NCBI GenBank assembly: GCA_964530005.1
Contig: CAZGZD010000017.1
Coordinates: 1 to 23,514 of the forward strand
Source: CAZGZD01 sp964530005
GTDB taxonomy: Bacteria; Patescibacteriota; Microgenomatia; UBA1406; GWC2-37-13
Reading direction: 5' to 3'
Length of the DNA: 23,514 nt
Positions 12,386 to 20,876 of the stretch are shown piece by piece. Position 1 is the stretch's first letter, and the number at the start of each line of letters is the position of its first letter. Below the pieces are notes generated by a model. It searched no databases, had not been told where the DNA came from, and saw only the letters and a program-made list of their open reading frames with translations. Position numbers and translations under genes: made by a program.

Positions 12386-15354
12386 CTCACCGCATAGAAA
12401 TCACAAATACAATTCTCGATACTCGAGCGGGTGTGCTTTTGGAAAAAATTAAAAATCACAATGCATCTCTAAAACTCAAAAAAATCTATGGTGCAGATGT
12501 CTACACTATCGACAAAGATTTAACCCGTGAGCAATTACAACTGGCAACCTCGGCAATCACAAACCCTATTACACAGAAATCCTATATAGATACTTCATAT
12601 GCCCCTTCCTCTTTTACATACGCTTTGGAAATTGGATACTTGCCTGCTGTAACCGACAATGTTGGGCAAACGACTCGGGAGCTGCTTGCTGATCTTCTAA
12701 AAGTTCAATTCAAAGACGCTGAAAATGTTTATAGCTCCCGACTATACTTTTTCGAAGGTGATTTATCAGCAAATGACATACAAGAAATTGCAGCCACACT
12801 CTATAATCCGCTCATCCAAAAAGCAACTATTAAATCAAGCGCTGAGTTTGAATCTGAACGAGGTATGGGAACACATCCTCCGAAAGTCAGCATTAAAAAT
12901 AAGCCACAGGTTACAGTAGTCGATTTAGACATTTCAGATGACGAACTTGAAATATTGAGCACCTATGGAATAAAGGGACCAGGTGATACCACTCGCGGAC
13001 CCCTTGCACTCAAGCTTCCCTATCTGCATGCGATTCAAAAATACTTCAAAGATTTAGGTCGAAGTCCAACAGACATAGAGCTTGAGACTCTTGCCCAAAC
13101 CTGGTCTGAACACTGCAAACACACAATCTTTGCAGATCCCATCGATGATATAAGCGAGGGACTTTTTAAAACATATATAAAAGGAGCGACAGAAAAAATT
13201 CGCAAAAGTAAAGGCAAAGATGACTTCTGTGTGTCAGTCTTTAGCGACAACTCAGGGATTATCGCATTTGACAACGAGTTCACAATCACTCACAAGATGG
13301 AGACTCACAATACCCCATCTGCACTTGACCCATATGGTGGCGCGCTTACTGGTATTGTTGGCGTAAACCGCGACACTTTGGGCACTGGACTTGGAGCAAA
13401 GCCAATTGCCAATATGTATGGCTTTTTCTTGTCCGAGCCATGGAATAACACAATTCTTTATAGAGATAAAGATAAAAAAGACAAAATGCTTACTTCAGGA
13501 CAGATTATGGATGGAGTGATCGCGGGCGTAAATACAGGAGGTAATCAATCAGGTATACCCACCCCGCAAGGATTTGTATATTTCGACGCACGCTACCTGG
13601 GCAAACCGCTTGTATTTGCGGGGACAATCGGGCTCTTGCCAGTTTACAGTAAAGGACGAGCGGCCCACGAGAAAAAGGCACGACCCGGCGATTATATCGT
13701 GATGATCGGTGGACGAGTGGGCAAAGACGGCATACATGGCGCCACATTCTCCTCCGAAGCCCTTTCCGAATCATCTCCATCTACATCTGTGCAGATTGGC
13801 GATGCCATAACACAGAAGAAATTTTCAGATGCAATCGTCCGAGAAGCCCGCGACCAAGGGCTCTACAACAGTATCACAGATTGCGGAGCCGGTGGACTTT
13901 CATCAGCAGTTGGCGAGATGGCACGTGAATCCAGGGGTTGCCGAGTCGATCTTGAAAAAGTACCACTCAAATACAGTGGACTTGATCCATGGGAGATCTG
14001 GATATCTGAATCTCAGGAGCGCATGGTGGTTGCAGTACCTGAAGGTAAATGGAAAGAGCTTTCCACACTTTGCGCGCTGCACGGAGTTGAAGCGACTGTA
14101 ATCGGTGAATTTACAGATACAGGGTGTTGCCAAGTTTCTTTCGAAAAGAAGATTGTCCTTGATCTGGATATGGACTTTTTGCACGATGGTTTGCCGAAGA
14201 TTCCCATGCAGACCATGCAAGGGAAAAAAGTTCAAAAAGAAACTTCAATTCCCACCTCTCAAAATCCAACTGATGATTATCTCAAAATGCTTGCTCGCCC
14301 TTCAATTGCAAGCTATGCATTTATCTCTACTCAATACGATCATGAAGTGCAGGCCAACTCTGTTCTAAAACCGATAGTAGGACGAGGTCGTGTAAATAGT
14401 TCAACCTCTGTAATCAAGCCGAGACTTGAGAGCAGCAAGGGAGTAGTTCTGTCTCAAGCTTATTATCCGCAGTACACGGAAATTGACGCATATGCTATGG
14501 CGCGTGCCACAGTAGATGCAGCAGTCGCCCAAGCAGTCGCAGCTGGCGCAGACTTATATCATCTTGCTCTTCTTGATAATTTTTGTTGGTGCTCATCAGA
14601 TGATCCAGAAAGGCTTTACCAACTCAAAGCGGCCGCACGCGGATGCTACGACGCAGCAGTCGCCTATGGCACGCCTTACATATCCGGCAAAGACAGTATG
14701 TTTAATGATTTCAAGGGTTACGACGCCCGCGGTAAGTTCACCAAAATATCAGTTCCTCCTACACTTGTCATCTCATCAATCGGTGTCATAGATGATGTCG
14801 CACAAGTTGTATCCTGTGATCTTAAATCTGCAGGTGATTTGATCTACATAATTGGGGAGACGTGTGACGAGCTTGGTGGATCCGAATATCTACGATATCT
14901 TTCTAACACGAGACAAGAAGTATTCAATAGCTCAATACCCCAGACAGATACTGCAACTAACAAGCGCATATACGAAGCCTATCAAAAAGCCATGCGGCAA
15001 GGTCTTGTGACTGCAGCACATGCTCCAAGTTTGGGCGGGCTGGGAGCAGCACTTGCCAGGATGGCTGTTGGCGGGATGCTTGGGATTGATATTTCACTTG
15101 CAGCTCTTCCAGGATCTATGGAAAGTGATGAATCAGCTCTTTATAGTCAGTCCACTGGACGAATTCTCGCCTCGATTGACCCGAGAAATAAAGATGTATT
15201 TGAAGGGCTTTTTTCAAAGCTTCCAATGGCACAGATTGGCACTGTGGGAAGTAATGAAAAAATTATCATACGAGGAATTGATGGCAAAATGGCTATTGAG
15301 ACATCAGTCCAAAAAGCATACGAAAGTTATCACTCGACATTTAAAGATTATTAA
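12382..15354 (+). CDS. purL: FGAM synthase, PurL with fused tandem PurS-like domain
   Basis: Converts FGAR to FGAM with ammonia delivered by PurQ. At 990 residues it lies between the small PurL (about 740) and the large single-chain enzyme (about 1,250-1,300). The first ~160 residues contain two PurS-like halves, the second recognisable by Y-L-P-A-V-T-D-N-V-G and V-Y-S-S-R-L-Y-F, so no separate purS is needed. The synthetase core begins with W241-S-E-H-C-K-H and M306-E-T-H-N-T-P and includes two AIRS-like halves. There is no glutaminase domain at the C-terminus; that job is done by the adjacent purQ. It looks like a large-type PurL whose glutaminase is separate. It overlaps purD by 4 nt; purQ starts 1 nt after its stop. 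Confidence 0.96.
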   Translation: MTHRIEITNTILDTRAGVLLEKIKNHNASLKLKKIYGADVYTIDKDLTREQLQLATSAITNPITQKSYIDTSYAPSSFTYALEIGYLPAVTDNVGQTTRELLADLLKVQFKDAENVYSSRLYFFEGDLSANDIQEIAATLYNPLIQKATIKSSAEFESERGMGTHPPKVSIKNKPQVTVVDLDISDDELEILSTYGIKGPGDTTRGPLALKLPYLHAIQKYFKDLGRSPTDIELETLAQTWSEHCKHTIFADPIDDISEGLFKTYIKGATEKIRKSKGKDDFCVSVFSDNSGIIAFDNEFTITHKMETHNTPSALDPYGGALTGIVGVNRDTLGTGLGAKPIANMYGFFLSEPWNNTILYRDKDKKDKMLTSGQIMDGVIAGVNTGGNQSGIPTPQGFVYFDARYLGKPLVFAGTIGLLPVYSKGRAAHEKKARPGDYIVMIGGRVGKDGIHGATFSSEALSESSPSTSVQIGDAITQKKFSDAIVREARDQGLYNSITDCGAGGLSSAVGEMARESRGCRVDLEKVPLKYSGLDPWEIWISESQERMVVAVPEGKWKELSTLCALHGVEATVIGEFTDTGCCQVSFEKKIVLDLDMDFLHDGLPKIPMQTMQGKKVQKETSIPTSQNPTDDYLKMLARPSIASYAFISTQYDHEVQANSVLKPIVGRGRVNSSTSVIKPRLESSKGVVLSQAYYPQYTEIDAYAMARATVDAAVAQAVAAGADLYHLALLDNFCWCSSDDPERLYQLKAAARGCYDAAVAYGTPYISGKDSMFNDFKGYDARGKFTKISVPPTLVISSIGVIDDVAQVVSCDLKSAGDLIYIIGETCDELGGSEYLRYLSNTRQEVFNSSIPQTDTATNKRIYEAYQKAMRQGLVTAAHAPSLGGLGAALARMAVGGMLGIDISLAALPGSMESDESALYSQSTGRILASIDPRNKDVFEGLFSKLPMAQIGTVGSNEKIIIRGIDGKMAIETSVQKAYESYHSTFKDY

Positions 15355-15355
15355 T

Positions 15356-16159
15356 ATGACCAAACCAAAAGCACTTGTTTTGTCCGGGTACGGCCTCAAC
15401 TGCGAAGAAGAGACGCAGTATGCTTTCCAACTAGCCGGTGGCAGCGCTGAAATCATACATATCAACGACCTTATCGAAAGTCCCAAAAAATTGCAGAATT
15501 ATCAGATCCTGGCAGTCCCTGGTGGATTCGCCTATGGCGATGATACAGGTGCCGGTAATGCATATGCGATCAAACTTAAAAACCACTTATGGGATGATCT
15601 GCTACAATTTGTGTCCAGAGATACTCTTACAATCGGTATCTGCAATGGGTTTCAAATTATCACCAATTTGGGGCTACTTCCCGCATTCCATGATTCGTTT
15701 GGTATGCGGGAAGTAGCTCTTGTCCCCAATGACAATGCCCGCTACAACGCTCGCTGGGTCGATCTCAAAGTCCAAAGTCAGACTCCATGGCTCAAAGATA
15801 TCGACACTCTCTCTATCCCGATCGCGCATGGTGAAGGAAAATTTTACGCAACTAATGAAAGTCTTAAGAAGTTAAAAGGAAACAACCAAATTGCACTTAC
15901 ATACGTTAAGGGTGAAATTTGCGAGTATCAGTCGCTTGACTCCAATCCCAATGGATCGCTTGAAGATATAGCGGCAATCTGTGACCCCTCCGGACGAATC
16001 CTTGGCATGATGCCGCATCCTGAGCGCGCACTCTTTTTTACACAACTTCCCCACTGGCCAGTACTCAAAGAAAAACTTAAAAAGGAGGAGCAGGAAATCC
16101 CCACCTATGGCCCCGGACTCAAAATCTTTGAAAATGGAGTAAACTATTTTGTGAGGTAA
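15356..16159 (+). CDS. purQ: FGAM synthase glutaminase subunit
   Basis: Class I glutamine amidotransferase that feeds ammonia to PurL. The 267-residue product has the nucleophile C96 in G-I-C-N-G-F-Q and the partner residues H221 and E223 in H-P-E-R-A; the N-terminal A-L-V-L-S-G-Y-G-L-N-C-E-E-E segment is typical. It is longer than PurQ of the B. subtilis type (about 227 residues) and resembles the C-terminal domain of large PurL. The start at 15356 is 1 nt after the purL stop; the same frame is open far upstream inside purL, but that sequence is not PurQ-like. Confidence 0.96.
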   Translation: MTKPKALVLSGYGLNCEEETQYAFQLAGGSAEIIHINDLIESPKKLQNYQILAVPGGFAYGDDTGAGNAYAIKLKNHLWDDLLQFVSRDTLTIGICNGFQIITNLGLLPAFHDSFGMREVALVPNDNARYNARWVDLKVQSQTPWLKDIDTLSIPIAHGEGKFYATNESLKKLKGNNQIALTYVKGEICEYQSLDSNPNGSLEDIAAICDPSGRILGMMPHPERALFFTQLPHWPVLKEKLKKEEQEIPTYGPGLKIFENGVNYFVR

Positions 16160-16173
16160 AAGACAAAATTATT

Positions 16174-16182
16174 TGGTATAAT
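16174..16182 (+). promoter_or_regulatory. extended -10 promoter of purP1
   Basis: TGGTATAAT (TG at 16174-16175, TATAAT at 16177-16182) ends 5 nt before the purP1 ATG. No -35 is evident. It predicts an internal promoter and a leaderless purP1 mRNA. Confidence 0.6.
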
Positions 16183-16187
16183 AAAAG

Positions 16188-17201
16188 ATGGAACCATCAA
16201 GCTACATCATCGCTACTCTCGGTTCCCACAGCGCACTCCAGATCCTCCATGGAGCCAAACAAGAAGGTTTCAAGACATTGGTCATCACCACTCCCAATCA
16301 GACATCTTTATATAAGCGTTATAGCTTTATAGACGATATTGAAGAGATCGAGACATTTGCGGATTTCCCCAAAATCGAGAAAAAACTTAAGGACAAAAAA
16401 ATCATCATTATCCCCCATGGGTCATTTGTCGCATATCTTGGCACCAAGAAAAATCAGGACATGCAGCTTAATTACTTTGGCAACAAAAAAATACTTGAAT
16501 GGGAAGAAGATCGAGATAAGCAGCGGATGTGGCTTGATCAGGCAGGTATTCTACTGCCGGCTGTTTACGACTCACCAGACTCGGCCGAGTATCCAGTCAT
16601 CGTCAAGTCATTCGGTGCAGCCGGTGGTCGTGGGTACTTTTTGGCTAAGAATAAGGCTGATTTCGAGAAAAAGCTCCCCACTCTTGGCAGTAATAAATAC
16701 ATGATTCAGCAGTATATAGTCGGAGTACCATTATATATACATTACTTCTATTCACCGCTTAAAAAAAAGGTTGAAATTCTTAGTATGGACCGCCGTTACG
16801 AGACCAACGTGGATGGAATCGGACGCATACCTGCAAGTGACCAAGTAGGATTAGATATAAATCCAAGCTATGTAGTAGTCGGCAATAGCCCACTTGTGAT
16901 TCGTGAGTCAATGCTTGAGGAATGCTATCGTATGGGAGAAGATACAGTCTATAAGTCTCAAGAACTCATAGATAAGCGCGGATTATTTGGACCATTCTGC
17001 CTTGAGACAATCATCACACCAGATCAAAAAATATATTGTATTGAGATATCTGGGCGCATTGTCGCAGGAACTAACTTGTTCACCCAAGGATCAAGTTACT
17101 CATCTCTCACATACGACGTGCCGATGAGTACAGGTAGACGAATAGCTCGTGAGATCAAAGATGCGCTCAAAACTGATAGACTGAAAGAAATTCTAGATTA
17201 A
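16188..17201 (+). CDS. purP: formate-dependent FAICAR synthetase, archaeal-type PurP
   Basis: Expected to convert AICAR, formate and ATP to FAICAR, replacing the transformylase half of PurH. The 337 residues match archaeal PurP through their length: an N-terminal L-G-S-H-S-A-L-Q-I-L-H-G-A-K block, P-H-G-S-F-V-A-Y-L-G near residue 80, the glycine-rich ATP-grasp loop G143-A-A-G-G-R-G149, H-Y-F-Y-S-P-L-K, M-D-R-R-Y-E, and the metal-site region I-S-G-R-I-V-A-G-T-N. All motifs look intact, so this copy is probably the active synthetase. It starts 28 nt after purQ behind its own extended -10 box. purP2 follows after 3 nt. Confidence 0.93.
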   Translation: MEPSSYIIATLGSHSALQILHGAKQEGFKTLVITTPNQTSLYKRYSFIDDIEEIETFADFPKIEKKLKDKKIIIIPHGSFVAYLGTKKNQDMQLNYFGNKKILEWEEDRDKQRMWLDQAGILLPAVYDSPDSAEYPVIVKSFGAAGGRGYFLAKNKADFEKKLPTLGSNKYMIQQYIVGVPLYIHYFYSPLKKKVEILSMDRRYETNVDGIGRIPASDQVGLDINPSYVVVGNSPLVIRESMLEECYRMGEDTVYKSQELIDKRGLFGPFCLETIITPDQKIYCIEISGRIVAGTNLFTQGSSYSSLTYDVPMSTGRRIAREIKDALKTDRLKEILD

Positions 17202-17204
17202 TAT

Positions 17205-18329
17205 ATGGATATTAATACCACACTTGAAAACTACAATCTCAAAAATCTCACAGTCGCGGTACTTGGCTCCCATAGTGCACTCGATGTTTGTGCCGGTGCC
17301 AAAAAGCTTGGACTCACTACACTTGTAGTTGCCGAAAAAGGCCGCGAACAGACCTATACCAAATATTATCTGACCGAAGGTGACCGAGGATGTGTTGACG
17401 ATTATATCGTGGTTGATAACTTCAAGGACATACTCAGTGCTGATGTACAGACTGAGCTTCTCAAACAAAACGCTATATTTGTACCCAATCGCTCTTTTGA
17501 AGTATACGTTGATGATTACGATGCGATTGAAGAGCAGTTCACAGTACCTATGTTTGGCAATCGTACGCTTCTTAAGGTTGAAGAACGAGGGGTAAAACCC
17601 AATCAATATGATCTTCTTCAAGAAGCTGGTATTCGCTTTCCACGAGTATTTGAGAACCCCAAGGACATTGATCGACTATGCATCGTAAAAGTGCTTGAAA
17701 AGGAGCGCAGTTTTGAGAGGGCATTTTTTGTAGTTTCCTCATACAAAGAATACGAGGCAGAATCTGCACAACTTATAAAAGAAAATGTGATCACGAAAGA
17801 TGCGCTTGAGCATGCGGTAATTGAAGAATTTATCGTAGGTTCACATGTCAATTTCAACTTCTTCTACTCACCACTTACCGACAAACTTGAGCTTATGGGA
17901 ACAGACACACGTCGCCAAACCAACCTTGAAGGAATTCTTAGATTACCAGGTGAAATTCAAAATCAGATTTTGACCAACCACAAAGTACAGATCAAATACG
18001 AAGAAGCCGGGCACATAGCCGTTACCGTACTCGAGTCCATGCTTGAGGCAGCTTTTGCACTTGGAGAGAAATTCGTGCAGGCCACGCGTAAGCTCTATCC
18101 ACCAGGCATCATCGGCCCCTTTGCTCTTCAGTCAATTATCATACCCGGACCACCTAAAAAAGATATTGTCGTGGTCGACGTGTCCCCACGAATGCCAGGG
18201 TCACCTGGCTTATTTGCCACTCCCTACTCGGGATATCTACATGGAGAGACTCTTTCGGTTGGTGAACGAGTTGCAATGGAGATTAGTGGAGCTGCAAAAA
18301 ACAAACAGTTGGATAAAATAATTACATAA
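17205..18329 (+). CDS. divergent second PurP paralogue lacking the ATP-grasp glycine loop
   Basis: A 374-residue paralogue of the preceding gene, recognisable by L-G-S-H-S-A-L-D, P-M-F-G-N-R, F-F-Y-S-P-L-T and I-I-G-P-F-A-L-Q-S. Key positions differ: where PurP1 has the glycine-rich loop after K140, this protein has K162-V-L-E-K-E-R-S-F-E-R with no glycine; P-H-G-S-F is P-N-R-S-F; the D-R-R-Y element is D-T-R-R-Q; and the S-G-R-x-x-x-G-T-N site reads S-P-R-M-P-G-S-P-G. ATP-dependent formate ligation is therefore doubtful. It may be a partner subunit, a regulator, or carry another step such as the IMP cyclohydrolase not found here. Paired PurP copies are known in archaea. It lies 3 nt after purP1 and 4 nt before purB. 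Confidence 0.88.
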   Translation: MDINTTLENYNLKNLTVAVLGSHSALDVCAGAKKLGLTTLVVAEKGREQTYTKYYLTEGDRGCVDDYIVVDNFKDILSADVQTELLKQNAIFVPNRSFEVYVDDYDAIEEQFTVPMFGNRTLLKVEERGVKPNQYDLLQEAGIRFPRVFENPKDIDRLCIVKVLEKERSFERAFFVVSSYKEYEAESAQLIKENVITKDALEHAVIEEFIVGSHVNFNFFYSPLTDKLELMGTDTRRQTNLEGILRLPGEIQNQILTNHKVQIKYEEAGHIAVTVLESMLEAAFALGEKFVQATRKLYPPGIIGPFALQSIIIPGPPKKDIVVVDVSPRMPGSPGLFATPYSGYLHGETLSVGERVAMEISGAAKNKQLDKIIT

Positions 18330-18333
18330 AAAT

Positions 18334-19716
18334 ATGGATAAAAATAATTTTCAATCCCCTTTCTCATTTCGCTATGGATCGCCCGCAATGCGCGAGATAT
18401 TCTCTGAGGAGAATAAATACAAGATATGGAGACGAATCTGGGTTGCACTGGCTGAAGCCGAGCATTCGTCTGGTCTACTGACCGATGAAGAGCTCAGCGA
18501 CCTTAAAGCACATCAAGATAGTATCGACATAGATCGCATACAAGAAATTGAGAAATACACCAAACATGATGTGGTTGCAGCAATCCGGGAATATGCCGAA
18601 AAAACTAAGATTGGTGGTGGCAAGATCCATCTTGGAGCAACAAGTATGGATATCCGAAATAATCAAGATATGATTCAGATTACGCAGTCGCTTGAAATTA
18701 TTGAAAATAAGCTCAAAGATATACTCAAAGCATTTTCAGTAAAAATTGATAAATATGCAGACCTTACATGTATTGGCTACACCCACCTTCAACCAGCTGA
18801 GCCAACGACCGTGGGCTACCGCATGGCTTTTTATGCACAGGACTTACTAATTGACCTTGAACTTTTGCAGTTTGTAAAAAAGACGATTAAAGCAAAGGGT
18901 ATAAAAGGAGCGGTCGGGACATCTGCCTCTTATAAGAACTTGGGAGTTGTACCACAAGAGCTTGAGAAGAAAGTGCTGGATAAACTCGGTCTTCGTGGCG
19001 TGCTTATCGCTTCTCAAATATACACACACAAATACGATTACCTCGTACTTGCGTGCCTGGCATCTATCGCGTCCACTCTTAGTAAATTCGCAAGCGATCT
19101 TCGCATCTTACAGTCCCCCGCTTATGGTGAGTGGAGTGAGCCATTTGGAGACAAACAAGTCGGCTCATCTGCCATGCCCTTTAAAAGAAATCCGATAGAT
19201 TCTGAGAAGATCTGTTCTCTCGCCCGATATATTGCAGCGCTTCCACAGGTGACGCTTGGGAATCTTGCCCATGGATATCTTGAGCGAACTCTTGATGATT
19301 CAGCCAACAAACGCATCGTAATTCCCGAGGCATTCTTGGGAGTTGATGAGATTCTGATGGTTGGACAGAAGATAATTGAAGGACTTGTGGTAAATGAAAC
19401 ACGGATCAAAGAAAACTTACAAAAATATGCACCTTTTGCCGCAACAGAGGCGATTATTATCTCAGCAGTTGGTGCTGGTGCAGATCGTCAGACGATGCAC
19501 GAGGTGATACGTGAGATATCCATGGTCGCTTGGGAAACAATACAAAAAGGTGGAGGAAACCCTATGACTGATCTTCTAAAAAAAAATGATGAGATCGCAA
19601 AATATGTAGGAGTGGATTCTTTGGACAAACTAATGAATGTCGCAGATCATATCGGCGATGCTCCCGAACGTGCACGTAAACTTGTTGAGGAAATTAAAAA
19701 GGTAGTGAATGATTAA
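18334..19716 (+). CDS. purB: adenylosuccinate lyase
   Basis: Fumarase/aspartase-superfamily enzyme that releases fumarate from SAICAR and from adenylosuccinate. The 460 residues include the start F-R-Y-G-S-P-A-M, the G-A-T-S-M-D block, the Y-T-H-L-Q-P-A-E-P-T-T segment with H151, and the signature S278-S-A-M-P-F-K-R-N-P with the catalytic serine loop. It produces AICAR, the substrate of the preceding purP gene. The 3' end overlaps the HAD gene by 8 nt. Confidence 0.97.
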   Translation: MDKNNFQSPFSFRYGSPAMREIFSEENKYKIWRRIWVALAEAEHSSGLLTDEELSDLKAHQDSIDIDRIQEIEKYTKHDVVAAIREYAEKTKIGGGKIHLGATSMDIRNNQDMIQITQSLEIIENKLKDILKAFSVKIDKYADLTCIGYTHLQPAEPTTVGYRMAFYAQDLLIDLELLQFVKKTIKAKGIKGAVGTSASYKNLGVVPQELEKKVLDKLGLRGVLIASQIYTHKYDYLVLACLASIASTLSKFASDLRILQSPAYGEWSEPFGDKQVGSSAMPFKRNPIDSEKICSLARYIAALPQVTLGNLAHGYLERTLDDSANKRIVIPEAFLGVDEILMVGQKIIEGLVVNETRIKENLQKYAPFAATEAIIISAVGAGADRQTMHEVIREISMVAWETIQKGGGNPMTDLLKKNDEIAKYVGVDSLDKLMNVADHIGDAPERARKLVEEIKKVVND

Positions 19717-20347
19717 GGCAATACTTTGGGACTTCGACGGTACATTAGTCGATAGTGAGGAGATATGGTTTGAGGTAGTAGCTGAAGTATTTGAAAAATT
19801 TGGTCACAAAATAACACCCAAGATCTACCAAAAATACTTGGGGCTCACAATTGAGGCAATTCTTGAAAGACTAAAAGTCGACCTGAATATTCACATATCA
19901 GTTGATGATTTCAGAGCTCAAATTACCAAGAAGCTCACTGCACACGACATACCACTTGTGGACGATGCCTTCGCGACTCTGTCTAATTTACATAAGTTAG
20001 GAATTACCATGGGGGTTGTTACGGCATCACATTTGGCTTGGAATAAGCCAATACTTATTCACCACGATATTTTTCAATTTTTTAAATTTATAGTCAGTCA
20101 GGATGACGTGGATAACAACAAACCACATCCTGAATCGTATTTGAAAGCAATAGACTTACTTCAAATTCCGCTTGATGAGATTATCGTTGTCGAAGATTCA
20201 TCAGTCGGTATCACAGCAGCCCATGATGCGGGCCTTCGTGTAATCGCCAAGTTGGGTAAATTTAATAGCTCGGAATATCTCTCAGATGCTGACTATATTA
20301 TTAATGAACTCAAAGAAGTTACAAAAATAGTTGAGAACTTAAATTAA
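19709..20347 (+). CDS. HAD-superfamily phosphatase (beta-PGM/PpaX-like)
   Basis: A 212-residue HAD hydrolase with a helical cap. Motif I is D8-F-D10-G-T, the phosphorylated nucleophile and acid; a motif II-like V-V-T-A-S follows in the middle; motif III/IV are N-K-P-H-P-E-S-Y and V-V-E-D-S-S-V-G. The class covers sugar-phosphate mutases, pyrophosphatases and nucleotidases, and the substrate cannot be read from the sequence. Its ATG lies within the last codons of purB, so it is translated with the purine genes. A house-cleaning or nucleotidase role in purine metabolism is inference from the location. Confidence 0.9.
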   Translation: MIKAILWDFDGTLVDSEEIWFEVVAEVFEKFGHKITPKIYQKYLGLTIEAILERLKVDLNIHISVDDFRAQITKKLTAHDIPLVDDAFATLSNLHKLGITMGVVTASHLAWNKPILIHHDIFQFFKFIVSQDDVDNNKPHPESYLKAIDLLQIPLDEIIVVEDSSVGITAAHDAGLRVIAKLGKFNSSEYLSDADYIINELKEVTKIVENLN

Positions 20348-20360
20348 AAATTGTTACAAT
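20331..20360 (+). promoter_or_regulatory. promoter of purE
   Basis: TTGAGA (20331-20336) inside the HAD gene end, an 18-nt spacer, and TGT-TACAAT (-10 at 20355-20360 with extended TG at 20352-20353). The ATG at 20367 follows after 6 nt, predicting a leaderless purE-purC mRNA. Confidence 0.65.
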
Positions 20361-20366
20361 ATATCT

Positions 20367-20876
20367 ATGGATACGCAGGTTGCAATACTTATGGGGTCGG
20401 ATTCAGATTTATCTGTGATGAGTAAAGCAGCTAAGGTACTTGAAGAATTTGGAATCGAATATGAAATACACGTTCTCTCGGCACATCGCACTCCAGAGGA
20501 TGCTGTAAACTTCTTGAGGAATACGAGTGCAAGAGTGATCATTGCAGGGGCTGGAGGAGCTGCTCACTTGGCCGGTGTATGTGCTGGGCACTTTACAGGA
20601 CCTGTAATTGGAGTGCCGGTCAAATCCAAAAGCCTTGAGGGCGCAGATTCTCTCTTCTCCACAGTACAGATGCCACCGGGTGTGCCAGTTGCCACAGTCG
20701 GAATAGACGCAGCGCAGAATGCCGGACTTCTTGCTGTTCAGATTCTATCTGTTGCGGATGACGGACTAAAAGCAAAATTAGCAGAGTACAAAAAATCGAT
20801 GAAAGATAAAGTGCTTGAAAAAGATACTCAACTTCAAGAACTCGGCTACAAGAAATACTTAGAAAAACATGATTAA
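20367..20876 (+). CDS. purE: N5-CAIR mutase, class I PurE
   Basis: The 169-residue product carries M-G-S-D-S-D (residues 9-14), S-A-H-R-T-P with H40, A-G-A-G-G-A-A-H-L-A-G and V-Q-M-P-P-G-V-P-V-A-T-V. These are the motifs of class I PurE, which rearranges N5-CAIR to CAIR, and not of the class II AIR carboxylase. Class I normally needs PurK to make N5-CAIR from AIR, and no purK is in the window. The start is fixed by the promoter 6 nt upstream. The 3' end overlaps purC by 8 nt. Confidence 0.96.
   Translation: MDTQVAILMGSDSDLSVMSKAAKVLEEFGIEYEIHVLSAHRTPEDAVNFLRNTSARVIIAGAGGAAHLAGVCAGHFTGPVIGVPVKSKSLEGADSLFSTVQMPPGVPVATVGIDAAQNAGLLAVQILSVADDGLKAKLAEYKKSMKDKVLEKDTQLQELGYKKYLEKHD

Noticed and set aside
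13505..14235. Several long antisense frames across purL
   Set aside because: They have no recognisable product and mirror the codon pattern of purL.
15020..15355. Upstream extension of the purQ reading frame inside purL
   Set aside because: The PurQ homology begins at the Met at 15356, right after the purL stop; the upstream frame is a shadow of purL.
16081..16090. Strong Shine-Dalgarno-like AAAGGAGGAG
   Set aside because: It is inside purQ, encodes a K/E-rich stretch, and is about 100 nt from the next start codon.
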